Source: Membranipora membranacea (taxonomy: Eukaryota; Bryozoa; Gymnolaemata; Cheilostomatida; Membraniporidae). From it: DNA of 64,000 nucleotides. Shown one piece after another: positions 1 to 12,717 of this stretch. Made by a program: the position numbers and the translations under genes. Within the stretch, counting starts at the first letter, position 1. Each line of letters starts with the position of its first letter. The notes below the pieces were generated by a model. It saw only the letters and a list, made by a program, of their open reading frames with translations. It did not search any database and had not been told where the DNA came from. The stretch lies in assembly GCA_914767715.1 (NCBI GenBank), contig OU612070.1, forward strand, positions 3,179,501 through 3,243,500. The letters run 5' to 3'.

Positions 1-101
1 CGCTAAATGAAAAAGATGTTAGTCTCAGGTGTTAAAACATACATACATTTTTGTTCTTATCAGTCATTGCATAACTTGGATTTTCAATGCTGCTGACTCA
101 C

Positions 102-2682
102 CTATTTTCATGGCTGGAAGTGTAATTGGTATCTCTGTTGTTGTGGAGGTTGTTGAGGATGTTGATGATGTACTTGATGTAGTAGACTCTGCATACTCTG
201 TAATTTCTACTGGTGGGTTTGTGAAAACGGGAGTATCCGTATCTACACCTGGTACATTATTGTTGGCAGCAGGTGTATCTGTGTTAACAGCGGGTACATC
301 TGTGTTGACAACAGGTGCATCTGTGTAGACAATGGGTTCATCTGTGTTGACAACAGGTGCATTTGTGTTGATGATAGTGGGGTCTGTGTTCAAAACAGGT
401 GCATTAGTACTCACATCAGGCACGTTGGTGTTGACAACAGGTGAATTCGGGTTGCCAGCAGCTGGTTGCTGTGATGTTATGTCTTGTGCATCACCTGTAG
501 TTGTAGACCATGTTGTACTTGTAGTTGATGATGTGGTAGAATCTGTGATTTCATTGTTGATTTCTATGGGTGCATTTGTGTTTACATCTGGCTTGTTTGT
601 AGCTGCAGGTGGTTGGGTTCTGACTGTTACTGGCGTTGGCTGAGTAGTCAACCACTGAAACAGGGTGACTGGCTGTGGTTGGAATGAAAAGGTTGGTAGT
701 ACTCTCTCTGTTGTTTGATGTGTGGTTGTTGTTGGTTGATGAGTGTCCGCTTCTGTGACTAACCTTTGTGTTGATGTCGGTACCTCAGCCCTTTCAGTTG
801 TTGGGTATGTTGTGGTTGGAACATGTACAGGTTCTGTGATTATTTGTCTAGTCGTTGGGAGATAATCAGTAGTTGATGGTGGTGTCCACGTTGTGGTTAC
901 CAGCCTTTTAGTTATCGGTGCAACATATTCTGTGGTCACTGGTCTGTTGGTTGCAGTCTGCAATATCTTCGACAATAGTGTTGGCTGGTTTACAGTAGTT
1001 GTGTGCGGCGGAGCCCAAGTTGTTGTGAAACGCCTGTTGGCTGTTGGTCGGTATGCAGTAGTTGTTGGCGGAACCCAAGGTGTGGTGATAACTCTTTCAG
1101 TTGTCGGTGCCACATATGCAGTGGTCACCGGTTTGTTGGTTGCAGCTTGTGATAGTCTCGATCTGAGTGTAGGCTGGTTAGCAGTAGTTGTGTGGGGTAG
1201 GGCCCATGTTGTTGTGACACGCCTGTTGACTGTTGGTTGGTAGGCTGTAGTTGTTGGCTGAACCCAAGGTGTGGTGACCCGTCTGGTAGTTGGAGATTGA
1301 GTGATGATCTCTCTAATAGTTGGTTGGTAGGCAGTGATTATTTTAGGGGTCCATGTTGTAGTGACATGTTTGACTGTTGGAGGCTCTGGTTGGACAGGGA
1401 CTGCAGGTGTTGGTGGTGACCAGGTTGTTGTGAAATATCTTGGTCTTGATCCGGTGATGACTCTATTATTTGCTCCCTCAACGTTTGGTGTGCGTTGGAA
1501 GTAGTCGACTGATGCTTGATCATTCTGCTCAGTGTTGCCTACAATACGGGGTTGCTGTAGTAACCATGCAGAGACTGAAGCATGCAGGTTTTGGTTGTCG
1601 ATGTCACAAGTAGGGCTGCCTCTGTGACCTTCTGGGCATTCACACCAGAATCCGTAACTCTCCTCATGACATAGACCCCCATTCTTACATGGATTTGAGT
1701 TACAGTGGCCGTACTCTGTCAATACAAAAAGAGTCAAGCTATCATTTTAGAACTCATTGTCATCAAAATTGGACATGATGAATTCAAATTCTTGTATTAG
1801 TCAACAGCTTCCTAAACACACATTGCTTCAAGTTCTTATTTTGACCATATATTACATATTATTGATACTTCGTTATGTTGAATGATATTGGTTAGATGTG
1901 GAATAATATCAGAGGCTAGTACAGGTTGTTATTTTTCACATTATATAATAGTTAATATTAGTATTGTTAAATCTTTTGATATGTTCCTAAGATAATGATC
2001 ACATACCTTGTCCAGGAGGAGGAAGTCTGGTGTAGACAGGCAGTATTCTGTCTCTGTAGCATGTCTCAACACTGATAACAGAGCATGGTGCTGCTGTACC
2101 CTGGTAATACTGAGGTGATACTCGGCTACCATGGGGACACGACTCCTGATACGACACTCCTCTCCAGCATCGGAAGTAATCACATATTGAGTCCCGGCTT
2201 ATCACAAAATATGGCAGCGGGTAGTTTGAGTCACATTCTAAAAATTTAATGAATTAATTAAATTATTTGCAAGAAATTGGCAAACAACCATTGATTGTGA
2301 CACAACCATTGTTGTTGTTGTTTGTTTTATAATCATTATGTCAAAACTTTACAAAATAGAGGCAGCAATGATGAAATTGGTTGAAAATCTCAAGAGTAGG
2401 TAATGCAACAGACCACTGAAAAATAAGTATAATGATAATAAACTGATGCATTATGGGGTCTATTGCAGTATTCTGCGACTGTTGTAACAAACTTCATTCA
2501 GATTGTAAAAAATATAGTAACCACAGTGATATGACAGTTCGCTAGATGTATTTTTACTCACCCTCCATTTGGTCTGGATACTGAGAGGTCATAACCTCCT
2601 GACCTTTACATTGCATATGATGTGACAGCATAATAATAAGCGGCAGCGCCCATATCAAGCTCAACTTGAGGCTGACTACCAT
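102..2682 (-). CDS. Secreted chitin-binding/EGF/mucin-like protein, 5' part (gene leaves the window)
   Basis: Three exons read leftwards: 2562-2682, 2007-2237 and 1715-102. All borders are GT-AG and all introns are phase 1. Exon 1 starts with ATG and encodes a hydrophobic signal peptide (about residues 1-25). Exon 2 encodes one six-cysteine module whose spacing (C-x16-C-x4-C-x9-C-x17-C-x7-C) and the YFRCWRG...SCPHG pattern resemble a peritrophin-A/CBM14 chitin-binding domain. Exon 3 opens with one EGF repeat (CNSNPCKNGGLC...CECPEGHRG) and continues as a long Thr/Pro-rich stretch of imperfect repeats (VTTTW.PP.TTAYQPT, then VNTDxP units). These are typical of O-glycosylated mucin spacers. The frame would reach a stop at 64-66, but a strong donor (G|GTGAGT) at 102 keeps the phase-1 pattern, so I infer more exons to the left. 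Likely an extracellular matrix, mucus or cuticle component. Confidence is high for EGF and mucin character, moderate for chitin binding. Confidence 0.75.
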
Positions 2683-3838
2683 GATTAAACTTAAACTTAA
2701 AAGAAGATATCAACGTTCTGATGTAGTCGCTAGATGTTTCAATTATTTTAATTTAAAGCGTTGTCGTAGGTTTATAGCAGACAACTTATACTTTAGATAA
2801 TTTTCAGGTAGAAACCTCAGCTTGTTAGAAGAGTCCAGCTCCTCACTTGTTAGGACCGAATCTTGATATGTGTCGAGAACCAGATGAGATTATCTTTTAT
2901 ATTAATCTGGATATGTTTGTCTCCCTTGTCGCAACACATGGACCTGGTCACAGTCCTCATAAGTCTGTGTCACCAAGGATTAGGCTGGCTTTGTCCTCTC
3001 AGTAAATGTGGCCAATGTGCCACTATGTATTACATCACATAAAAGTCATGAGTCATACACATATGAATTGCTAATGGTGGTCATTAAAGTATATATATGA
3101 ATGGACCAGATGGAATGTTTATCCTTTTCTTCATCCTCAGGTAACCTTGCTGTTTACCTTGTATTTCACCTTGTAGTTTCTGTTGCAATATTTTTTTGCA
3201 GTTTCAGGCATAACTTGCATCATCGTCATGAGTTTGAACTCAACCATCAACAAATAACTTTTTCGACATAAGACAATAAAATATCTAAATTATTTTCCTT
3301 CAACAAAACTTTTGTAATGGGTTTTTATCTGGAATAAAATGGAACCCTCTGACCACCTAACTCTAAATATACCTTGCAAGTTGTGCCACTCCTCTGTTGT
3401 CTGGGTCTAAAATAAGGTGCCCCCAAACTGCAAAAATATCTGTGAATTTTGTCATCTTGATCAAATCCAGTCGGAGTGAGAAATTTTGATTATTTGACTG
3501 AGCGGGGCTCAGAGATGTTAGAAATAGAAATAGCTTCTAAGTTCAATATAAATTGGTCTACTATTTTCTTTATATGGGTTATGTAATTATAATCATCTTT
3601 ATTTTGTGCCCATCCAACTATAGACCAATGGGACATATTCAAGGTTTCTACATTTGGTATGGAAGGAAGATAAGACCCATGACATTAACTACACAAGCAC
3701 GGCTCACACCAAAGCCAGTAGCAAGCAGTGCGCTGCTTCTATTTTACTGTAGGTGATTGTTGATTGTTCACATTGTGCTGTCAGCATACATCTTATTGTG
3801 TTTAGTATAACTGCTAGTAGTAGAGTGCTCTGATAAAT
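2683..3838. promoter_or_regulatory. Intergenic region between two divergent genes
   Basis: About 1.15 kb separates the ATG of the mucin-like gene (minus) from the ATG of the ADAM10 gene (plus), so both promoters and 5' UTRs should lie here. I see no clear TATA box at a convincing distance, no RNA gene and no coding exon. The open frame at 3553-3756 has no protein-like composition or splice context. The assignment as a promoter region rests only on the head-to-head geometry. Confidence 0.35.
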
Positions 3839-6800
3839 ATGTTGGCAAATTTAATTGTACTGTCCGCGATCCTCTTTCATCTGTCGATCTTAGTCATTGC
3901 TAGACGTACTTTCGAAGAGGCCAAACTAGACTTTTTGAAGTTTTATGAAACGACAACAACTTATGTTAATGAAGACTTGGATAACATCAACAGACAGCGC
4001 CGCTCACTCAGGGATAACAGCTCGACTACATCAAAGAAGTTTTATTCGGTTTCTTTTCGTGCTTTCAAACTTGATTTTAAGGTGATATTGGATCGCACCT
4101 CTCTACTGAGTAAAGATCTGAAGTTGTCTGTCTATGAGGTAAAGGGAGAAGGTCCTGTAACAGCACCCGTAGTGCAGAACAGATACTACCAGGGATTCCT
4201 TCAAGGTGTGTAGACTGTATGTTTGATTTTGGATAAGCGTTCAGATTAGAATGAACATGAGCCATTGCATCAAACAACAGGTGACAGCTTTCAGTCCAAA
4301 CCCTTCAATATAAACAAAGACATGACAGTTCATGAAATCCCTTTTACTAAGATTTTAGAAATTTGTATTAAAACCTGAGCTATAGTCAACCTTAGTTAAT
4401 GTGTACAAAGTCAGGTCATAACATTGTTGCATATACATTACATTCAATGACTTGACTCATTACGCATACTTGTTGTTCATAATCATCTCTCTCAATTCCT
4501 AAAATGATAATTATTACACTTTTCTTACTAGGAGACACAGGCTCTCGAGTACATGGCTCACTGTTACCTGATGGTACATTCGATGGAGTTATCAATACTC
4601 CTAAACTAAAGAATACTTACTACGTGGAGCCAGCAGCTAAATATCCTCAGATCAAAACCAACGATTCACATCTAGTATACAGGTGAGTGCATACATCACA
4701 TCTCGTATACAGGTAAGTATGTACACACAGCACATGTAATATAAAGGTAAGTAAGAACATAGAACATTTCTTATATCTGGGTCCGTTTTCATATAATCAT
4801 AAGTAAGTAAGTACATAAAACACATCTAATATTAAGTTAACTACGTACCCCCAACACACCCTGTGGAATTTTTATATCCTTCTCACCTCACTCGTTATTC
4901 TCTCCCAAACAAATAAGAGCCTCTAAACTCTAGAAAGATTATGTGAATCGTGTCATGTGGTGGTTTTTATCTACTTCTCACCACATATAAAGCTAGCGTT
5001 TCCTGTGGATTCTGACTTCTTTCTTTTTTGATCATTATTATGTACGTTATATTTTTATTTTAGATTCACTGACCTCGACTTTGCTAAGTACCCTAGCCTC
5101 AGATCTAAAGTTAAAGGAGTCAACCCATCGAGTTATTTAAAACATAATATAGACTATGTTGCTAGATTTAGACCATATGAAACCAAGGTATGTCACTAGT
5201 CACTACTTACAATGTTGATCATATTGCTGAGATTGGCTTGAATGCTATGTCAGATATAGCTCTACCATCAATGAAAGCCAAAATTGAGGTAGCTGTTGAT
5301 TTCATCTTCTGAATATAAGCATTTCATATCTTAAAAGATACTGGATAGATTTTTAATTTATTGTACCCGATTCATAAGAACAGATCATCCTGAGTGCTTC
5401 CAACATAGACAGTGTGTTTTGTCTATGGCTTCCAATGTGGACATTGAGTTTGAGCTTCCATTAGTTGGGGCTATTCAGTGCGAATAGAGACTTTGAGCTG
5501 TGCTGCTGACCATAGTGCATACCTCTTATCTGAGAAAAATTTGAACTAACAGAAACACAGTATATTAGAACTCAAACTAGACTTCGGTATTTAGACCAAA
5601 TAACTTTTTTTTTAAATCATTGATAAATTGAATGTATTTACATCAAGTTATCACATCAAGTGACACAATTTTACATAATTCGTAGACTAATGACTCAGCA
5701 GCAGAAGGTGGTAGAGAGAGGAGATATGTGGGTATAGATGGTAAGGTAATAGATAGTTTTGTGGATCACGTACAACAGGATAGGCTGGAGAGTATGCACT
5801 GTCCTCTACATGTAGTAATAGATCACAGATACTATCAGAAAATAGGCAAGAGAAGCGTCGCAGGTATGTGCAATAAAAGGCAGTCAAAAAGTGAGTTGTA
5901 CTCCCATCCCCAATCAAACCACATTGGGTACTCGAGCTAAGAAAAGTAATTAAAGATTATAAACACTGTAAATCACCCCATTTTCGGTCTACAGTGTTTA
6001 TGATCTTCAATTACTTTTCATAGCTCGAGTACCCAATGTGGTTTGATCTGGGATGATATGTGGTTTCTTTTGTATAACTACTTTTTCAAAGTACAACTAT
6101 GGAAGTTGTTAGTATTAATTTGTATATTTTTCAGCAACAATAGATGAGACTATATATCATGTTGGGCAGGCTGATTCTATATTCAGATCTACTGAGTTTG
6201 ATGGTTTAGGTAAGTTTTTATAAGTCAGATCTAAGTGTGTACGCAGATGGAATAGTGGGCCAAAAAACCTGAGCATATCAGCTACATAAAGGTATACTGA
6301 AGAACATCTTCAACACCGAAATCTTCAATTCCTGAGTTTGCAATGCTGAATGTGAGGCTGTTCATGCAATTTTCAGAAGTTGCCCGCTTGTTAAAAGGAG
6401 GGGGCAACTCTAATATTGAGGACACAAAGATATAAATTGACATTGTTATTATTTGTGAAATGTGATCACGCATTTAGTAGTTAAAGCAGCTTTTCTTGCT
6501 ACACTGTGACCTTACATTAAGAAAATGGGTATTACAGTGTGAATTTAGAGACATTAAAATATATACATATATAATATGCCAACTTCAAACAGTTTTAATG
6601 GTCACCCAGCAGAGCTATGAGAACCCTGGCATCACCCTCAAACCCACGAACATTCAACAAGCAGCCGAACCTATCAATATTCCACATAGGCGTTTGTGAA
6701 CTGGTGTTAGTAATAGCAGATCTCAAACCAGTCTCTCTTACATTCAGGTCATGCAAACAACATAGGCTTTGTAATAGCTAAGTTATCACTGTATAAGTCT

Positions 6801-9800
6801 GCTGAAGCTAACCCTCTGGGTAATATTACTGATGGAGCGGACGCTCAAACCTACCTCACTAAGTTCTCTGAGACTAATCTAGAGGACTTCTGTTTAGGTG
6901 AGTAATGTATTCAATCTATCATCACAGACCCAAAGCAATACAATAAAGTGCTCATTATCATATTGGGCTAATGTAGTGCTCATGATGGGTCGGTGTAGAT
7001 TTTAGGTTAACTATGATTTTACTGTCGGGTCGTTATGATAACACAACACATAAAGGGCCAGGGTCAATACCAGATGTATACCATTAAGTTTTCTATTACA
7101 GGTCTAATGTTTACAGTAGTGGATTTTAAGGATGGGGTGTTGGGTTTAGCCTGGATAGCTGACCCTAATAGGGAAGATTCAGGGATCTGCAGTAAACCTT
7201 ACACCTTCAAGAACTCAGGCACCAAATACTTCAACTCCGGAATTATAAGCAGTATTAACTATGGGGTAAGAGCATGTGTCAGGGTGGTTGAAATTCTGTA
7301 CTGTAATTGTTGATTGATGATTCATATGAGACGCAAAAGGGCCTCTTTAATTACATTATTTAAATTGCTGTTTGACAATTCTTTGCTAATTTGCTTTTCC
7401 TAAATTCACACTGTCAGTATTAACATAGCAACCCATTCACAATTTCTACTTCTGAGAAACAGATAGTTATTAATTGAGCTGGCCCTAACCTGAATCTCAT
7501 CAATTGGTAAGAATTTAATGAGGCATATTCAGGAGAAGATACCTGTATGTTCATGTTATTTTAGAGACTGATCCCGCGAGCTATGTTCTCTATCACAGTA
7601 GCACATGAACTGGGGCATAATTTTGGTTCTGAACATGACGATGTGGACCGATATGCATGCTCTCCAGGTGAGTTGTGAATTTGCTCTCTTACAATAGTTC
7701 ACCGAAATCACCTTTAAAAAATATGCTTAGTTATGATTTTAATGGATTGAATGTAACACACAAGGATTGGCCAATATTATTGACTTTATGGTCATCATTG
7801 GTAAGCTGCTGCGCTACTATAGTGTGTTACGGTAATGTTCAATTTTCATTTCCGTAGGTCGGTAGATTTCAAATGATGGACACTATTGACTAAGTATCTG
7901 AGCGAAACTGTTGATGATCTAGGCACGCAATATAACCTTTACCCATAGTGAACAGCTAATTCGATAATTTGGTCGAATATCTGTCCCGGTTAAATACTCA
8001 AAAGCACATAAATTTCTTGTGATTGGCTCTGTAAAACCCAAAGCAGCCTATCAGAATCCTTGCCATTCTTTTTTGTAGGAGGAGCTGATGGTAACTATAT
8101 AATGTTTCACTTGTCTGGAGATGGCCTTAAACCCAACCATTTCCTCTTCTCATCCTGTTCTGTTAACTATATATACAAAGTACTCAGTGACCGAATGACT
8201 CTCTGCTTTGAGAAAGAATATCAGGCTTTCTGCAGCAACGCCATTGTTGACGGTAAGGGCTCAATTCTTCAGTCAATACATCACTAATCATGTGAAATTT
8301 CGGTATAAGGTGTATAGTCGCGACTCATGTGGCCATAGCATTTAAATAATCAAGGTTCTTATGGCCATATAATCAAAATAATATTGTTGTGCGTCTCTTG
8401 TCATTAGTAACCTAGTAAGGCTGTTATATTTCAATCAAATTTATTTTTAGTAATATCTGCAGATAAAGACATATTAAGCGCTCCAGACGCATGGTTTTAT
8501 AACTTTGGATCCAAATACAACACTTACTAATGTCCTGCTGATGATCGATTCACCGTTCATTGCTATGCGGTTGCTATTCAGATGCTAAGCTACGTGAGCT
8601 ATACTCATAGAGAGTACGTCATTTTATTGGCATGATTTTACTCAATTCTATTGAAGGTTTGAGTCAAATTTAACTGGTCCAAATTACCTTTAATGTGGAA
8701 TTATTTAATAAACTGCCGTCCAACTTTCAGAGAAGAAAGAGGAGTGCGACTGTGGAACAGAGGGTAGCTGTGAGGATCTGGATCCATGCTGTAATGTGTT
8801 CCATACTGGCAGTGATAAAAACTGTAAACTGAAGTATGTATTTGTCTCTACTGCGCTTACTTTTGCTATCTTACTTTTCGTTAAATTATTAAGCATACTG
8901 AACTTTAGCAGATCATAGATTTGCGAAAAAATATGCAAAATCGCAAAAAAAATAACTGCTTTTTGCAGAAATATCATACAGAGAGCTCAGAGCGAAAACA
9001 TTGTGTTGGGTCGAGTATACTCGGCATTATTATGTGAACTAGTATTATTCATAGTTTTCTGCTTAAGGACAATTCTCAATTTATGTCGATTGTTGCTGAG
9101 TAGTGATGATGTGATGTGATGTGACGTGACGTGACGTGACGTGACGTGACGTGACGTGATGTGATGCCCCCTTCAGTTTCTATCCCCATTCTGACTGAAG
9201 TCTTGTAATAAATATTGTATGCTGCTCAAGTTGTTGCTCAAACTTACCTGCATTTTAAGTTCCTCCCATTTTATTTATTGGTCGGCCACTGACTCATCTC
9301 CAAAACATGGTAATCGGATCAAACTTGATTTATGAAAGTCTATAGAATAGATTCTGAGGTTAAGCCTCACCTATATGGAAAGTGTGAAGAAATGAGGTGT
9401 TCAGATTTTTCACTTGTATCAAAAGGATAAATGTCTTATTTTTTAGCAGCTTGTTTTTTGTTTTGCAGAAATGAAGCAAAATGTTCAGCCATGTCTTCTC
9501 GATGTTGTTCTCCGGACACATGTGACTTTATACCTGCTAGTAAGAGAGAAGCGTGTAGCCCTAGCTCTGACTGCCTTGAAGAAGCTTATTGTACAGGAAA
9601 GAGCGCAGTATGCCCGACACCTGATAAACTACCTGATGGTACCCCATGCTATCAGAACTTAAAGGTGAAATCCTGAAACCCACTTCTGATACAATCTTTT
9701 TAGATGATAAAAGATTACATTCTGATTAGAACTCATACACTGAGTGCTGAGCAGCAAAATTAATTTTGGACTGGGTTCTGATTCCTTGGTAAATAAGTCG

Positions 9801-12717
9801 CCTAAACTTAGGTGCTTCAACTTCAACCCATTGTTGAAAGTAACACTCCATTAGCTTCAACGTCAGTTTTTACCTTGTACTTTTTATTTCCCTCCATCAT
9901 TTGCTTTGTCAATGATATAGTTTATAAAGCACTTATTTATTCTCTGATTTAAGGTTTGTGTGGATGGAGTGTGTGCTAAGTCAGTATGCCAGTATAACGG
10001 TTACGTTGACTGCTATTGTTCAGATGCACATAATGATTGTAAAGTATGCTGTCAGAAAAATACAACAACCAATTGTAAACCAGCAGCAGCTTGGGGTTTC
10101 CAAGGTGAGATAAATCTACTCAGCAGGCCCAGAACCAGGATGTTCATAAGTATTCTGGTCTTTGTTTGAAGTATTTGAAAATAGTTGGTGCTACGGAGGA
10201 CTCCAATTCGGCATATGATTATAGTAGACTGGCACTCATATGAAATTAACTTAGCAGATTTTTCAGTCATTTTACAGTCTGACAGCTCAAGTACGTCAGA
10301 CTCACTCAATGCAGGGGTATAGTTGGTAGATATGCTTGAAGTTACCATCAAATTAATATCATTGAATAGGAAACTGATATGAATTAAGATGAGCTCCAAA
10401 AGTCCGCACTCAACCTGTCCCATTAATTTTTTATTTATGCGCGTTTACTGGCGGCTTATCCTGTCACAAAGTATCCAATATCTACTCATCTGAAAGCCTT
10501 ATTCTTAACTTGTTCCTCTGTATCTGGTTGCCAGCTGGTTTATCAGGGAGTATACCAGTTAATGGTCTGTGTCGAGACGGACGAGGTATATGTGATAATA
10601 ACGATGTCTGTATATTCCTGGACGGTACATTTGCTAAAGCAGATCTCAGTCGCCTTGTTAAGGAATCGGCAAACGAAGCTATTCAGCTATTGGCTAACTA
10701 CTGGTGAGATAAACATTAGAATCATTATTAATGTTGACAGACTTTTATATTCCCACAAGCAGTGGTGGCGATGAGAATATGAATTGAACTGATGGCGGAA
10801 AGAGGCCTCAAAAGGTTGTTGGTCGAAAACTATTTGATTGTTCAAACTTAAAATAATGACGCTCCCTCAAAATTGTATGAGATACCTTGTTTTATCACTT
10901 TGCCTTTTATCATTACCATAGACTTTATGAAAAAAGATTAAAACCGAATTATTATTTCAAATTATAATTTTAAAACTTTATTTTTATCTATCGAAAAAAT
11001 TTATCATAAACTTCAAATGATAACTTAGGCTACTGATGCCATTCAGGGAGGTGTATCTCAAAGATAACTAATTGAGGCTGATCTTCAAATCGTCACCTAA
11101 AGGGCAAATTATTGGATTAGAGTATGAAATTTATGAACTAGGTGAAATGGTGCACAAATTTCAACTGTGGTACAAGATATTGGATCATCACGTCCGTTAA
11201 TTTCACTCCCATATTTTGAGCATCAGTTCCTACAAACACTCAGCCCATTAGCAGACACTTCTCAACGTCAATGAGTTATCTATGTGCTTTACAGAATTCA
11301 ATGAGCTCACATTTCCCTGACTGGCAGCAGGAGTAATAATGAAATAACATTTTCTTTGCTTTGGAAGTGAATATAGGATGCTGACAATCGTTTTTTTACA
11401 CTGATAGGTACTATGCAGTACTGTGTGTAGCGTCTGTTGTGTTCTTGATCGGTCTCTTCATATTCTTTCACCGAAGTAACAACCCTGTCCAGTCGATGGC
11501 CTACAAGGACGGTAGAATGGCCTATGTGTGGTTTGAGGCTCGACTTCGGCTTGCTAAGGTAATCTCTCATGTTTCTGGTTACTTGACGTTGACATAAAAG
11601 TTTAAGGAAATTACTGGGCAGTGTTAAGGAGAGTTAAGAGTACGGATGTAGAGAAATGCTGGCATTGGGACTAAGTTTGCACAGGATCTTGCGAGCGCGG
11701 CTTTTCAAATGATGACTAATTTGATATGGATATTGAATACGAGTTTTTGTGATACAGTTAAATCATATATCTTTCCACCGATCTTCAACTGTCTGGCTTT
11801 CACAGAGAGGTAAAAACAAACATTGAGTTTGTATTCCCGCTTTATACTTCATTCATGTAGATTGAAGAGGAACTTGAAGAGATGGAGACGTTTGATGACA
11901 TTGATTCTCGACCTCTGCCCTTTCCTATCGCTGCTCGGAGGTTATCATATCAGTTTCCGACTGTACCGGCAGCTTTAATTAACAGGTTAGTGATTGTCTT
12001 ATGCCACGGTGGTCAACAAAATATAATAAACTCTTCTCGCTTTACTCCTATTTCATGCATTTTTTGTACATCACAACCTCATTGGTATCACATGATATAC
12101 TGATTGGATCAATCAAGTATATATTATATTATTCTTACACTTTGAGAAAATATTAATGATAAAATTAATGAACAACTCCTGTCAGGATACTGGCCTTTAC
12201 AATACTACCGACTGCTGTGGAACCTTGGAAGTTAACCTAGACGCCTTAGATTTTATTCTTCTAGGGGTAGATATATGTAATGTATGTGGCGGGCTTCGCA
12301 TTGAAAGCTGAGTAAAGTGGCCCAAATCACTTTACTTTTAGAAATTAGCATAAACAGCATTTATCGTGATTTTTATTTATCAACTGATATACCTTTAAAA
12401 GCTTGGTTGACCTCCATACCAGTGTGGTACCCTCTTGTGTGGTGCATGCGTCTTAGGGGATTCACCTGTCCCCTATCATTTTTTTCTAAAACACAGCCCT
12501 GACTACTTTTGATGATAACATGGTTTTTCTCTTTGGTTACAGATATCTGATACAGTGTGAAAGAGAAGAGGATTTAGTTAAGCTCCTTCTAGTTAGCGGT
12601 TATCCAATGAGAAAGCTCCTCTCTGGTGATCATACAGAGCAGGATGACGATGATGACATCAGAGAGACTCTGGGTGTACATGAAGTGGATGAGAAAGAAG
12701 AGAGAGACAATCACTAA
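3839..12717 (+). CDS. ADAM10: ADAM10/Kuzbanian-type membrane metalloprotease (sheddase), 16 exons
   Basis: Exons: 3839-4205, 4532-4682, 5064-5187, 5686-5863, 6135-6209, 6748-6897, 7102-7265, 7565-7667, 8079-8252, 8731-8833, 9469-9664, 9954-10104, 10535-10703, 11408-11558, 11861-11985, 12543-12717. All are GT-AG and phases are continuous, giving 851 residues. Order: signal peptide (1-21); prodomain with the ADAM10-like GxFDGVI..TYYVEPA motif; furin-type RERR (224-227); reprolysin domain with zinc site HELGHNFGSEHD (417-428) and Met-turn IMF (Met446); disintegrin region (about 496-595); Cys-rich region (about 596-700); one membrane helix (about 703-722); cytoplasmic tail of about 129 residues. 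DFKDGVLGLAW and NGLCRDGRGICD match ADAM10 better than ADAM17, and there is no EGF module, as is usual for ADAM10. All zinc ligands are present, so it should be active. The family sheds Notch, cadherins and other type I proteins at the cell surface. The tail is acidic at its end and lacks the Pro-rich SH3 motifs of vertebrate ADAM10. Confidence 0.93.
4664..4860 (+). repeat. Tandem degenerate copies of the exon 2/intron 2 junction
   Basis: The end of ADAM10 exon 2 (CACATCTAGTATACAG|GTGAGT) is followed in the intron by similar units: CACATCTCGTATACAGGTAA, then CACATGTAATATAAAGGTAA, then looser copies carrying AAGTAAGTAAGTAC and CACATCTAATATTAAG. Units are about 30-60 bp. Each of the first copies carries its own consensus 5' splice site. 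The first donor (after 4682) is the one that keeps phase with exon 3. Confidence 0.7.
5905..6054. repeat. Long inverted repeat (foldback) in ADAM10 intron 4
   Basis: The arm at 5905-5971 is matched in reverse complement by about 5991-6054. Key segments are CAAACCACATTGGGTACTCG, AAAAGTAATT and AACACTGTA. Only a few mismatches and one-base gaps are seen, with a loop of about 20 nt. It could be a small palindromic MITE. RNA from this intron would form a strong hairpin. No coding capacity. Confidence 0.85.
9106..9166 (+). repeat. (GTGAC/GTGAT)n pentanucleotide microsatellite
   Basis: About a dozen 5-bp units, GTGAT at both ends and GTGAC in the middle, lie in ADAM10 intron 10 (8834-9468). The repeat creates overlapping TGACGTGA half-CRE-like words by chance of composition. 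Confidence 0.9.
11052..11115 (+). repeat. Solo arm of a foldback repeat family in ADAM10 intron 13
   Basis: The words GATAACTAATTGAGGCT, TCACCTAA and GGGCAAAT occur in the same order and spacing as in the left arm of the inverted repeat at 29963-30217. This marks an interspersed family with at least one full and one partial copy in the window. Confidence 0.6.

Noticed and set aside
29-1419. Long open frames on the plus strand opposite the mucin-like exon
   Set aside because: They are Val/Thr-rich mirror images of the Thr/Pro repeats on the minus strand, with no start context or splice sites.
9106-9166. TGACGTGA words as a functional CRE cluster
   Set aside because: They arise from the GTGAC microsatellite inside an intron; no full TGACGTCA palindrome and no promoter nearby.
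3839-12717. Assignment as ADAM17/TACE
   Set aside because: Prodomain, DGVLGLAW segment, disintegrin and membrane-proximal Cys pattern fit ADAM10 better.
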